A DNA stretch of 32,500 bases from Bigelowiella natans CCMP2755 (Eukaryota > Cercozoa > Chlorarachniophyceae): positions 1-32,500 of the forward strand of contig ADNK01001155.1 in the NCBI GenBank assembly GCA_000320545.1, written 5' to 3'. The first letter of the stretch is position 1, and each line of letters begins with the position of its first letter. Below the pieces are notes generated by a model. It did no database searches. It was given only the letters and a program-made list of their open reading frames with translations, and was not told where the DNA came from. Below, piece by piece: positions 1 to 8,067 of this stretch. Made by a program: the position numbers and the translations under genes.

Positions 1-1
1 T

Positions 2-1342
2 GTATACACTAATAATGTTAGGCGTACCTACGTGCCACGGCGGACCAGGGGAGCCCTTCTCTTTACCGCCCATGGACCTGCACACGTAGGAGAAAACCAT
101 ATCACTGCTCTACTCTACCATTACTACTGGCCCTACAAGCTAAAAGAGATAAGGACATACCTGCGTGGCTGCAGGTGCTCCAGCTTGAAGGCGGCAGGCG
201 TCGCCACCAAGGAGTCCAGCAAGAGCCGTGCATCTAAGAAAATCAAAGCAAGGAACTTCTTAGATATCGTGCAAATTGATGTTTATAAGTACGATGGCTA
301 TCACTACCTTACCTTCGTTGATGTGGCCACTGGAAAGTGCTGGGTTAAAAAGATTATCAAGGTCAACGTTGCTAAGAAGAACAAAGGCTTATATAAGCAG
401 AGGCTTACTAACTGCTACCGTACCTGGGAGTCTGAGCTCCAGGCTATCCCTGATGAAGTTAGCATAAACAAGATACCAAAGAAGTTACATGTGGATAATG
501 AGACCTCTCTTCTACAGCTACCACACCCTAATATTGATGCCTCACCTGTATACTATGCCCAGTCCAACTCCAAGGTAGAGCGACTCCACCGCACCTTGGC
601 CAACCTAAGCAGGATAAATAGCACCACACCAGACAAGATACAAGGGTTAGTAAACGACACCTTCACGTCTGGGGGAGGTATCAAGGATAAGGAGAGGGAA
701 GAAGGCGACGACAACGACGACGATACCGAGAGCGAAGACGAGAAGGTCCCGTACGATGGCCGAGTTCTAAAGGAAGGACAGTATGTTAGGGCCAAGGTAA
801 ATCTGAGATCGAGAAATAAACAAGACCCCTTCTGGGGTGGCGTTGCAAAGGTTACCGAGAGGAAGGGGAGGAAGCAGTACTACATCTATGATGGGAACAG
901 GGTCACCTTGCGCCACATCAGTCACCTAAAGAATTATGATATCGGTGAGAAGCTCCTAGAGGATGTTAAAGTAAACCCTACTGTGTGGGAGCGAGCAATG
1001 CCTTGTTTAGGACCCCGACCTAAGTTCGATGTGGAATATGGAAACAATAAGGTCAGGGTGAACGACGATTGGCGCATGAAGATTGTCTATCTAGGCTACC
1101 CTGGATTACGAAATATGGAGAGGGTAGCTATGAAAATAAAGGACGGAAAATATCAGCTACTCTACCTAGCTGTTCCCGACTTACCCTTTGAGCACTGGTA
1201 TAAGGTCCTGGGGGACCTTGATGCAGAGGGCTGGTATGGACACGAACCTAAGGACGAAGGTGAGTTCTGGGTAAGCGACAAAGGAGATAAGGTTAGAGAG
1301 GAATCTATTACCTGGTGGTTGGTGAAGTTCCGAAAGCGATGA
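2..1342 (+). CDS. Retrotransposon integrase (partial, N-terminus outside window)
   Basis: The frame is open from base 2 to the TGA at 1340-1342, so no start is visible. In order it shows an H2C2-like zinc region (HVGENH, a WPY motif, then CRC), an rve-type core with candidate catalytic residues D at 278-280 (IDVYKY), D at 494-496 (HVDNET) and E at 578-580 (KVERLHRTL), an acidic linker near 690-750, and an SH3-like C-terminal domain ending in the typical HxxHLKNY pattern near 915-945. Integrase inserts the reverse-transcribed DNA into the host genome. Oddities are CxC instead of CxxC in the zinc region and only 27 residues between the second D and the E, where 35 is usual. The core may be shortened and this copy inactive. 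Confidence 0.82.
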   Translation, partial: VYTNNVRRTYVPRRTRGALLFTAHGPAHVGENHITALLYHYYWPYKLKEIRTYLRGCRCSSLKAAGVATKESSKSRASKKIKARNFLDIVQIDVYKYDGYHYLTFVDVATGKCWVKKIIKVNVAKKNKGLYKQRLTNCYRTWESELQAIPDEVSINKIPKKLHVDNETSLLQLPHPNIDASPVYYAQSNSKVERLHRTLANLSRINSTTPDKIQGLVNDTFTSGGGIKDKEREEGDDNDDDTESEDEKVPYDGRVLKEGQYVRAKVNLRSRNKQDPFWGGVAKVTERKGRKQYYIYDGNRVTLRHISHLKNYDIGEKLLEDVKVNPTVWERAMPCLGPRPKFDVEYGNNKVRVNDDWRMKIVYLGYPGLRNMERVAMKIKDGKYQLLYLAVPDLPFEHWYKVLGDLDAEGWYGHEPKDEGEFWVSDKGDKVREESITWWLVKFRKR

Positions 1343-1382
1343 AGGTCTAAGGGAATAAGGAAGGAAGGAAGGAGCAACGTGA

Positions 1383-1393
1383 CTTGGGGGAGG
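1383..1393 (+). other. Polypurine tract of copy 1
   Basis: A purine-rich run (ttgggggagg) lies immediately before the 3' LTR, where plus-strand priming occurs in LTR elements. A longer GGAA-rich stretch lies just upstream (1353-1375). The same tract is at 3201-3211 in copy 2. Confidence 0.6.
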
Positions 1394-1719
1394 TGTAGCG
1401 CGTACCACTACGCGGGCACAAGTCACGTGCGACAACAAAGGGGTTGTCGCGGATATAGAATATAGATAACGTAGATATTAATACAGCATAGGCACGTGGG
1501 TTCCGGCGGGACTCATGGCAGCACACCGGAAGTGTGCTGCCCCACGTGCGGCGGCATTCGCGAAAGCTTCGCGAATGATTACGCAGTGCACGATTTAATA
1601 AAAATATAATCTTTAATAAAAATAAACACAACTCTTCAAAAGGAAGCAAACGTGCCTTTCCCCCCCCCTGCCTACTTGTGCACGTAGCGCCTCGGCCTGT
1701 GAACACCTTACGCGCAACA
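1394..1719 (+). repeat. 3' LTR of copy 1 (326 bp)
   Basis: It begins TGTAGCGCG and ends CGCGCAACA, so the ends form an imperfect inverted repeat with TG...CA termini. It matches the two LTRs of copy 2 in length (326 bp) and nearly every base. It contains three short stem-loops (1429-1450, 1518-1540, 1555-1577), three CACGTG boxes, an AT-rich stretch with repeated AATAAA (1593-1627) that could be the polyadenylation signal, and a run of nine C. The long open frames in it are by-products, not genes. Confidence 0.92.
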
Positions 1720-2253
1720 TTCGTGAGAACTGGGATGTCAGTTTTTCCAGTTTGTTTTGCGATGTTCGACAAATTGAACCTTCAGCAGAGAAGGAAAAGT
1801 GCGTTGTTTTGTGATGGTTGTGCACAAGCGGTGGCACGTGCGTGGGGATGCCAAAGTGTTTGTGTGTTTGGAGTCCAGAAGTGCCACGCTGGTGCGCGCG
1901 CGCAGTCGAAAAGGAAGAGAGCACCCACCCAGCACACTGGCCAGCCACAGGTCTCCACAAGAGTTGCTTGTTCTTGCAAACGGATCGGAAGGAAAACGTG
2001 ACAAGCTGGCCAGCTGGAGAACGTGCTGGTGCCATGCAAGCAGGGCCACACACTGTGCCTTGCCCAAACGTGTGTCAACATCGACACACAAAGTGAGCTG
2101 TCTCAAAAACTGATGAACACTTTTCGACACATTTTTGCTCAACAAAGAGCCACCATTGCTTCATGCATTGCGCACTTCAATTGGGCTCAACCAGCAATTG
2201 AACTCAACCATTGGTGCAAACTCTCAACGTGCGGCACGTGGGAACACACAAAA

Positions 2254-2325
2254 CGTCGACGTTTTGCTTCGTGTGAACACGCACCAATGAACTGGCAAGT
2301 GTTCACACGAAGCAAATTGTCGACA
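2254..2325. repeat. Imperfect inverted repeat (27-nt arms, 18-nt loop)
   Basis: The arm at 2254-2280 and the reverse complement of 2299-2325 agree at 24 of 27 positions, including an unbroken 18-nt block (gtgttcacacgaagcaaa). Weaker pairing continues beyond the arms through GTCGAC and TTTG. It could fold as an RNA hairpin or be the trace of a small inverted-repeat element. Confidence 0.7.
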
Positions 2326-2870
2326 CTTTGACTGTCGTTTGACCAGCAATTTGTTCAGCAATTTTCACCACTTTTTGCTGTGCGCAATTCTGAGAATTCG
2401 TGCTGATGGGAGAGTTGTTTTTGCTTCACTTGCTTGAAAGAATGAAAACTCTGATTTCCCAGTTTCACCCAATTTTCAAAACACCAAAACTGAGGCATTT
2501 CGTCGAGGTTTTGGATTTGGGCCTGACCACTTGTGCTGCACGTCAGATTGCTCTTGGTCAATTGGTCAACGGCTCAGAGGAACAGTTTCCTGCAACTCCT
2601 GCTGTGCTTGGAGCCAGTTGGAACCAAAGTGCACGAGGTTTTTCTCCTTGCATGGCACGCAGATGGCTGAATGTGTGAATTTTGGGCAACAAAAGTGGAA
2701 CATCTCGAAAACTGGAACGAGATGGAACACGTGCAAAACTGGCATCACATCGATCCCGTGCATACGTGCGTTGCTCCTGGCCACACGTGCGCATGTGTCA
2801 TGCAAGCATGGCCCCGGGCCCGCTCGTCACATGGTCCAACGTTGCACTGTTGTTGCGTTTGGGCAAGATG

Positions 2871-2874
2871 TGCA
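2871..2874. repeat. Target-site duplication, left copy (TGCA)
   Basis: The four bases directly outside the 3' LTR of copy 2 match 6272-6275 outside its 5' LTR. TGCA is its own reverse complement. Extending to five bases breaks the match (gtgca against tgcag). Confidence 0.75.
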
Positions 2875-3200
2875 TGTTGCGCGTAAGGTGTTCACAGGCC
2901 GAGGCGCTACGTGCACAAGTAGGCAGGGGGGGGGAAAGGCACGTTTGCTTCCTTTTGAAGAGTTGTGTTTATTTTTATTAAAGATTATATTTTTATTAAA
3001 TCGTGCACTGCGTAATCATTCGCGAAGCTTTCGCGAATGCCGCCGCACGTGGGGCAGCACACTTCCGGTGTGCTGCCATGAGTCCCGCCGGAACCCAGGT
3101 GCCTATGCTGTATTAATATCTACGTTATCTATATTCTATATCCGCGACAACCCCTTTGTTGTCGCACGTGACTTGTGCCCGCGTAGTGGTACGCGCTACA
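2875..3200 (-). repeat. 3' LTR of copy 2
   Basis: It is 326 bp, from TGTTGCGCG on the plus strand to CGCGCTACA. It is identical to the 5' LTR of the same copy except for one base, and differs from the copy 1 LTR at one base inside a CACGTG box. The three stem-loops and the AATAAA-rich stretch are conserved. Confidence 0.93.
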
Positions 3201-3211
3201 CCTCCCCCAAG
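3201..3211 (-). other. Polypurine tract of copy 2
   Basis: On the minus strand this is a purine-rich run directly before the 3' LTR, identical to the one at 1383-1393. Confidence 0.6.
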
Positions 3212-3251
3212 TCACGTTGCTCCTTCCTTCCTTCCTTATTCCCTTAGACCT

Positions 3252-5906
3252 TCATCGCTTTCGGAACTTCACCAACCACCAGGTAATAGATTCCTCTCTA
3301 ACCTTATCTCCTTTGTCGCTTACCCAGAACTCACCTTCGTCCTTAGGTTCGTGTCCATACCAGCCCTCTGCATCAAGGTCCCCCAGGACCTTATACCAGT
3401 GCTCAAAGGGTAAGTCGGGAACAGCTAGGTAGAGTAGCTGATATTTTCCGTCCTTTATTTTCATAGCTACCCTCTCCATATTTCGTAATCCAGGGTAGCC
3501 TAGATAGACAATCTTCATGCGCCAATCGTCGTTCACCCTGACCTTATTGTTTCCATATTCCACATCGAACTTAGGTCGGGGTCCTAAACAAGGCATTGCT
3601 CGCTCCCACACAGTAGGGTTTACTTTAACATCCTCTAGGAGCTTCTCACCGATATCATAATTCTTTAGGTGACTGATGTGGCGCAAGGTGACCCTGTTCC
3701 CATCATAGATGTAGTACTGCTTCCTCCCCTTCCTCTCGGTAACCTTTGCAACGCCACCCCAGAAGGGGTCTTGTTTATTTGTCGGCTTGGTGATGTCAGA
3801 GTACTTCTCGTTTAATATTTTATTAATGTACTTTTTGCCTTTGTCGATATCCCAATCATCAGCTGGGGGGGTCTTGTCCAGTAGCTCCGTTATCTGTCGG
3901 ATGGTCTTGCCGGGGTTCTTCTTCCGTAGCTCGGTAGGTGTAGGTAGCTTGTTGTCCGCTAGGTCCATAAACTCTAACGCATTAACGCTTGACTCAGAGG
4001 TCCACTCGTCAAGCCGTATCATGTTCTGGCTGATGGTCCTGCCTGACTTCTTTGGCAACTTAGCAAAGTATATCTTGTGATTGTAGAATGATATGATCCC
4101 CCCTAATTTTTCTAGGGCATCCTGTCCGAGGAGTAGTTCCATGGATAAAGTCATGGCTACTCGGGTCTTGATTTGGGTCTCCGCGTCGCTGCCAGGTATC
4201 TGTAGCTTTAGCATTAGCTCACCGACGGTCTTCATGGAAGAGCTTCCGTCTGCTTGAGCATATTTACGTTCTTTCTTAGTCACTTGATCCAATAGTCCTA
4301 ACCTTCTTACTGTGCTTAGGCTTATGAAGGACTTCGGCATGCTGCCACTATCCCAAAGGGCAGGTAGTTTCTTGTAGTCTCCGTAGCTGTCTTTAACTTT
4401 AACCTTGGTCATAGCAACTTTGATAGTCCTGTTAGCGTCTTCGTCATTAATGTTGCATACTCCTAAGTTCTTTATGTCGTCTAGGGTCATGGGCTTGTCT
4501 TGGTCCTGCGTTGCTGGTACTGCTGTCTTCGTCGGCGCCTGCTTAAGGTGATCTAATATTCCGTTTATCTGCTGCTGTATAGCATTGATACTGTTCTGCT
4601 TTTTGTTCTTATATTTATTGTTCTTCCCGTTGTTGCTGCCTTGCCATTTGCTGTTGTTATATCCTTGTCCTCTGCCTTTCTTTCTCTTTAACTTCTCGTA
4701 GTGTTCGTTGAGCTGCCTGATCGTCATCCTGGGTCGTCCTTCTTTCCTGTCTCTGCAGTCTTTAGCGGTGTGTTTCCCTTTACGTGAGCAGTATCCGCAA
4801 CGTCGGTTACCTTCCCTGTCCTTGTACCAGTCTCGCTGCGGCTTAATAGCGTTAATGTTTCCTATGCCAGGTACCTTAGGGCTGGTAAACTTGCGGTCCT
4901 GCTCCTGCTCGCGTAGGGATATAGCCTGCACTGCTGCCTCCATCGTGGTGTAGCCTTTCTCCGTAACGTAAGTGGATTCCTTTATCTTTAACTTGAACTC
5001 TTCAAACCTTGCCTGATCATCACCTGTGTTGTAATTAAAATCATGTAGTTCGTCGATCATATCCTGGAAGCGCGTGGCAAAGTCTCTAACAGGTTCTCTC
5101 TCATGCTGCATCATTGCTCTGTATTTTCTAATAGCCTGGGGTAGGGAGTTAGCATCCTGTTCATTTACAAAAGCCTTCATTATCGCCTCAACGTCTCGTA
5201 GCCCACTAACTGTAGTGTGTATTTTCTCTAGCTGCCTGATCCGGGTCCTGCCTGTCTCGTAAAGGTCCATGGCTTGCTTTATTATAGCTAGCCATTTGAG
5301 CTTGTCGTTTTCGGTGGGGTTAGGGGTAAAGTCGCAGAGTATACTCCTAGCGTTCTTCCACCACCTCCTTGCCTCACCTCTTTTCCCGTTGTATTTCGTT
5401 ATCATAACCGGTGCTGTTTTAACAGACATGAACTGGGTGTTCCGCTGTACCGGCTGCTGCTGCTTGACGGTGCTCTGGGTCGTCCCCCGCGAGGCGCCCA
5501 GACCCCCGTCGTTCCTAAACAAAGCTGCCCACTCTGGAGGTAAGTCTGCTTCGTAATCCATGATGTCCTGCATGATAGCTGCCCAAACATCATGTGTCTG
5601 ATACTTGTATTCTATCGATACTTTCAGTTTGGCGTAGTTGCTCGCCCTGGGTCGCAAGGCTCGTAATGCCATTACGACCTTCTTGCTTTCGGCGGCCACG
5701 TCCTCGTCGTCCGCCTCGTAGAAGTTCTCCAGTGCCTCTGCTGCTGCATCTGCTTTCTTAATCCCGGGTGCTGGTCCCGGCGGTGCCTGTGGAGGTGTTC
5801 CTCCTCCTTCCTTAGCGTCCGTATCGCCCTTCCTTTCCTGTTTCTGCTCGTGCCCTTGCACGGCCTGCGAGCCAAAGTCCTGCTGTTCTTCTAGCTGCTG
5901 TGACAT
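3252..5906 (-). CDS. Gag-protease fused to integrase C-terminal tail (884 aa, internally deleted polyprotein)
   Basis: The frame starts at ATG 5906-5904, about 40 nt inside the 5' LTR, and is uninterrupted. Residues 1-340 are Gag-like, with a low-complexity start and a helical capsid-type region. A zinc knuckle of CX2CX5HX4C form sits near residues 369-383; the usual spacing is X4, so there is one extra residue. A retropepsin-type aspartic protease follows, with ALWDSGS near 514-520 and the LLGQDALEKLG flap-side motif near 600. At about residue 709 the protein jumps to the integrase SH3-like tail (HISHLKNYD), identical to copy 1. Reverse transcriptase, RNase H and the catalytic core are missing, yet the frame is kept. 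The product could form particles and process itself, but could not copy or integrate DNA without a full-length partner. Confidence 0.88.
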   Translation of the reverse strand: MSQQLEEQQDFGSQAVQGHEQKQERKGDTDAKEGGGTPPQAPPGPAPGIKKADAAAEALENFYEADDEDVAAESKKVVMALRALRPRASNYAKLKVSIEYKYQTHDVWAAIMQDIMDYEADLPPEWAALFRNDGGLGASRGTTQSTVKQQQPVQRNTQFMSVKTAPVMITKYNGKRGEARRWWKNARSILCDFTPNPTENDKLKWLAIIKQAMDLYETGRTRIRQLEKIHTTVSGLRDVEAIMKAFVNEQDANSLPQAIRKYRAMMQHEREPVRDFATRFQDMIDELHDFNYNTGDDQARFEEFKLKIKESTYVTEKGYTTMEAAVQAISLREQEQDRKFTSPKVPGIGNINAIKPQRDWYKDREGNRRCGYCSRKGKHTAKDCRDRKEGRPRMTIRQLNEHYEKLKRKKGRGQGYNNSKWQGSNNGKNNKYKNKKQNSINAIQQQINGILDHLKQAPTKTAVPATQDQDKPMTLDDIKNLGVCNINDEDANRTIKVAMTKVKVKDSYGDYKKLPALWDSGSMPKSFISLSTVRRLGLLDQVTKKERKYAQADGSSSMKTVGELMLKLQIPGSDAETQIKTRVAMTLSMELLLGQDALEKLGGIISFYNHKIYFAKLPKKSGRTISQNMIRLDEWTSESSVNALEFMDLADNKLPTPTELRKKNPGKTIRQITELLDKTPPADDWDIDKGKKYINKILNEKYSDITKPTNKQDPFWGGVAKVTERKGRKQYYIYDGNRVTLRHISHLKNYDIGEKLLEDVKVNPTVWERAMPCLGPRPKFDVEYGNNKVRVNDDWRMKIVYLGYPGLRNMERVAMKIKDGKYQLLYLAVPDLPFEHWYKVLGDLDAEGWYGHEPKDEGEFWVSDKGDKVREESITWWLVKFRKR

Positions 5907-5922
5907 TGTTAGTCAAATCGTT

Positions 5923-5945
5923 TCCCGTGTGTGGAAGCCAAAGGT
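5923..5945 (-). other. Candidate primer-binding site of copy 2
   Basis: The stretch directly inside the 5' LTR on the minus strand contains TGGCTTCCACACACGGG five bases after the LTR end. TGG would pair with the CCA end of a tRNA. I cannot name the tRNA from sequence alone, so this is a positional call. Confidence 0.4.
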
Positions 5946-6271
5946 TGTTGCACGTAAGGTGTTCACAGGCCGAGGCGCTACGTGCACAAGTAGGCAGGGG
6001 GGGGGAAAGGCACGTTTGCTTCCTTTTGAAGAGTTGTGTTTATTTTTATTAAAGATTATATTTTTATTAAATCGTGCACTGCGTAATCATTCGCGAAGCT
6101 TTCGCGAATGCCGCCGCACGTGGGGCAGCACACTTCCGGTGTGCTGCCATGAGTCCCGCCGGAACCCAGGTGCCTATGCTGTATTAATATCTACGTTATC
6201 TATATTCTATATCCGCGACAACCCCTTTGTTGTCGCACGTGACTTGTGCCCGCGTAGTGGTACGCGCTACA
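5946..6271 (-). repeat. 5' LTR of copy 2
   Basis: It is 326 bp and bounded by TG...CA on the minus strand. It would carry the element's promoter; an AT-rich block (gatatagaatatag type) lies in its first third. One base differs from the partner LTR at 2875-3200. Confidence 0.93.
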
Positions 6272-6275
6272 TGCA
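6272..6275. repeat. Target-site duplication, right copy (TGCA)
   Basis: It matches 2871-2874 on the other side of copy 2. Confidence 0.75.
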
Positions 6276-6724
6276 GAGGGGGGCTAGCTAGCTAGCTAGC
6301 GCTGGGGGGAGTTGCCGTGGTGGAGAGGCGACAGAGAGGAAACGCACGTGGAGCACAGCCGGCGGCTCGCACGATCGACGATGCGCATACATGCATGTGC
6401 GACACGGCGGCTAGACGGCACGTGTAGCGATGCATCCAGCCACATGCCGCTAGTCGCATGTCATGCATGCGTCCTGAACTAGCTTGTGAATAATGCAGTC
6501 TAGGCAGTGTCCGCGTGAACCCACACATGTGATTAATAGACCGTTCTTAATAGACACAACACTTGTACTCTACACATCACACAAGTGCCATGTAGCTATG
6601 TGTTATTGATTCTTGATGCTATGCTGTCATGATGGGGACGAATCTATCTGGTATGAAAGCCAAAAAACAACTTGCACATTTTGATGATAAACGAGCTTTT
6701 CTAGATTTTTCTCAGCTATCTTTT
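6276..6724. other. Gene-free island rich in CTAG, TGCA, CATG and CGATCG
   Basis: No gene is visible. The first 200 bases contain a run of GCTAGC units (6282-6300) and many self-complementary four- and six-base words. The island lies downstream of the SRP receptor gene, and copy 2 inserted at its left margin. Similar islands lie at 15740-16400 and 27540-28560. Confidence 0.5.
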
Positions 6725-7547
6725 TCATCTCACTAAATTCTCACAGAATTTAAGAACGGGGCCGATGTCTTTTTTGTGCAAAGAGACTTTCACTACTTCC
6801 ACAGGACAAGGCGACTGCTCAAACTCGAACATATCAGCTGTGCCAGTGCCATCTACAAGAGTCTTCTGGATGACGTTACCTTCCGTGTCTTCGATCGTAT
6901 CTTTCATCTCAGATCGATCACGCAGGTCGTTGATGAGTTCTTCCTCAATTTTCTCTACTTCATTTGCATCAGGAAGGTCAGTTTTATTGCACGCGATAAT
7001 GAAAGGTATCTTGTTATTCTTAACAGAGGGATCGCATAGCATATCGAACAGCTTTTGCCCTGCAACATTGAATTGAGGTTTTGATGAATCCATTAGGAAT
7101 ATAACTCCCACGGCATCCTGTACTCGATCCAGTGCTGCTGGCCACTGTGAATCGTGACCAGGGAGATCAACCAGCTTGAGTCTTCTCCCTTCTTTTCCTG
7201 GTTGAAATGTATCCTCGTTTGGTGCTTGAGAAGTCACCGTCTTAGGAGCGTCTCTTTTCTCCCCAAGAACTAGGCGGTAGAAAAGAGCAGTTTTTCCAGA
7301 ACCCATCGGACCAACAATCAAGATCGAATCCCTTTTGGAACTGAGATACAGACGTAAATGCATTAGGCCACACCGAACTTGAGGGTATTTAGATATTATA
7401 TTCTCACCTAACAACTCCTCCTGACTTTAGCACCATGAACATTGCCATAATAATGAGCAGAAATACCAGGCACACAAATAGCGTGCCGGTGATGCCGAAC
7501 GAATCCAGTAACATTCCGAACACCATCCTACAGGGAGAGTCATACAT
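6725..7547 (-). CDS. SRPRB: Signal recognition particle receptor subunit beta (SR-beta)
   Basis: There are two exons, 7408-7547 and 6725-7340, split by a 67-bp GTGAG...CAG intron (7341-7407). SR-beta anchors the SRP receptor in the ER membrane and, as a GTPase, regulates docking of ribosome-nascent chain complexes through SR-alpha. From the ATG at 7526 the protein is 244 aa; an in-frame ATG at 7547 would add seven residues (MYDSPCR). The first exon encodes one hydrophobic segment (residues 12-33, TLFVCLVFLLIIMAMF core), the expected N-terminal anchor. The second encodes an Arf/Ras-like GTPase: P-loop GPMGSGKT (50-57), DLPGH (98-102) and NKTD (158-161). Splicing restores the frame exactly (AG+T, then SKRD). 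A pyrimidine-rich CTGTAG just before 7526 could be a 5'UTR acceptor instead. The gene is divergent from the one at 8068. Confidence 0.93.
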
Positions 7548-8067
7548 TTAGGTTCTTTCTGCAAGCTAACTTAATCCTAAATTTGTGAACTTTCTGTTGA
7601 TCAACGCAGCATCATTGAAAAAGAGGCCAAGAATGAACCAGGAAAGGAAACAGGGGGGTGTCCACAGATGACCTAGCAATTTCCGATGTGCTTACTCATG
7701 CGGCAAAGGCAATTTCAAGAAGAAAAATGAGTTATTTTGGATGTCGCTAAGTATAAACTGTGGGCTTCCCAATAATATACGATGGAAGACGACACCAGTA
7801 AGAGAAGAAAGAACCTGCGGACGGAAGAAGACAGAGAGAAACCCTTAGCATTTATGTTACTGCGACATCGCTTCTACTTCATTTATCTCTGACGATGGGT
7901 GTCGTATCTTGCCTGTCGACTGTCTTGGTTATTGCATGCTGATATTTTTGACAGCGAGAGGAAACATAAACAACACCTACCAACAACACCAACAATCCTC
8001 TGATTGCTCGAGACTGACGACAACCAGTGAATCGACACTGGAACTGGAGCAGTCGATCCAACCCCCT
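7548..8067. other. Divergent upstream region between SR-beta and the plastid-type gene
   Basis: No gene is visible in these 520 bp. The stretch probably holds both promoters and 5'UTRs. I see no clear TATA box or repeated operator-like motif. Confidence 0.4.

Larger units (their letters stand above)
2..1719 (+). mobile_element. LTR retrotransposon copy 1, 3' part (5' part outside window)
   Basis: This is the 3' portion of an LTR retrotransposon. It holds an integrase reading frame open to the left edge, a purine-rich tract and a 326-bp LTR with TG...CA ends. The last 906 bp (814-1719) are repeated in inverted orientation at 2875-3780 without any indel that I can see, so both copies belong to one family. 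The order (integrase last, directly before the 3' LTR) suits a Ty3/Gypsy-type element, but reverse transcriptase lies outside the window, so the superfamily is inferred. The target duplication cannot be checked because the left end is missing. Confidence 0.9.
1720..2874. other. Spacer between the two retrotransposon copies; no gene recognised
   Basis: These 1155 bp separate the inverted copies. I see no recognisable protein and no splice-consistent exons. The stretch is rich in CACGTG, GTGTG and TGCA words. Open frames of 90-240 codons run through it but show no family features. A strong imperfect hairpin sits at 2254-2325. It may be older repeat or intergenic DNA into which both copies inserted. 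Confidence 0.5.
2875..6271 (-). mobile_element. LTR retrotransposon copy 2, complete LTR to LTR but internally deleted
   Basis: Two 326-bp LTRs (5' LTR 5946-6271, 3' LTR 2875-3200) flank one open frame on the minus strand. Both outer edges carry TGCA (2871-2874 and 6272-6275), a 4-bp target duplication. The LTRs differ at one position that I found (position 7 from the inner/outer end: CGCG against CACG), so the insertion is recent. Reverse transcriptase, RNase H and the integrase core are absent: Gag-protease runs straight into the integrase tail. A primer site, purine tract and both LTRs remain, so this is a non-autonomous derivative that could be moved in trans. Confidence 0.93.

Noticed and set aside
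1347-2145. Overlapping minus-strand open frames of 135-146 codons in and beside the copy 1 LTR
   Set aside because: They follow the LTR, recur wherever the LTR occurs, and show no protein-family features.
2531-3247. 238-codon plus-strand open frame
   Set aside because: It crosses from the spacer into the antisense strand of an LTR; its second half is simply the LTR read backwards.
7909-8067. Upstream extension of the plastid-type gene to an ATG at 7909
   Set aside because: The extension would bury the signal peptide in the interior; the ATG at 8068 places it at the N-terminus.
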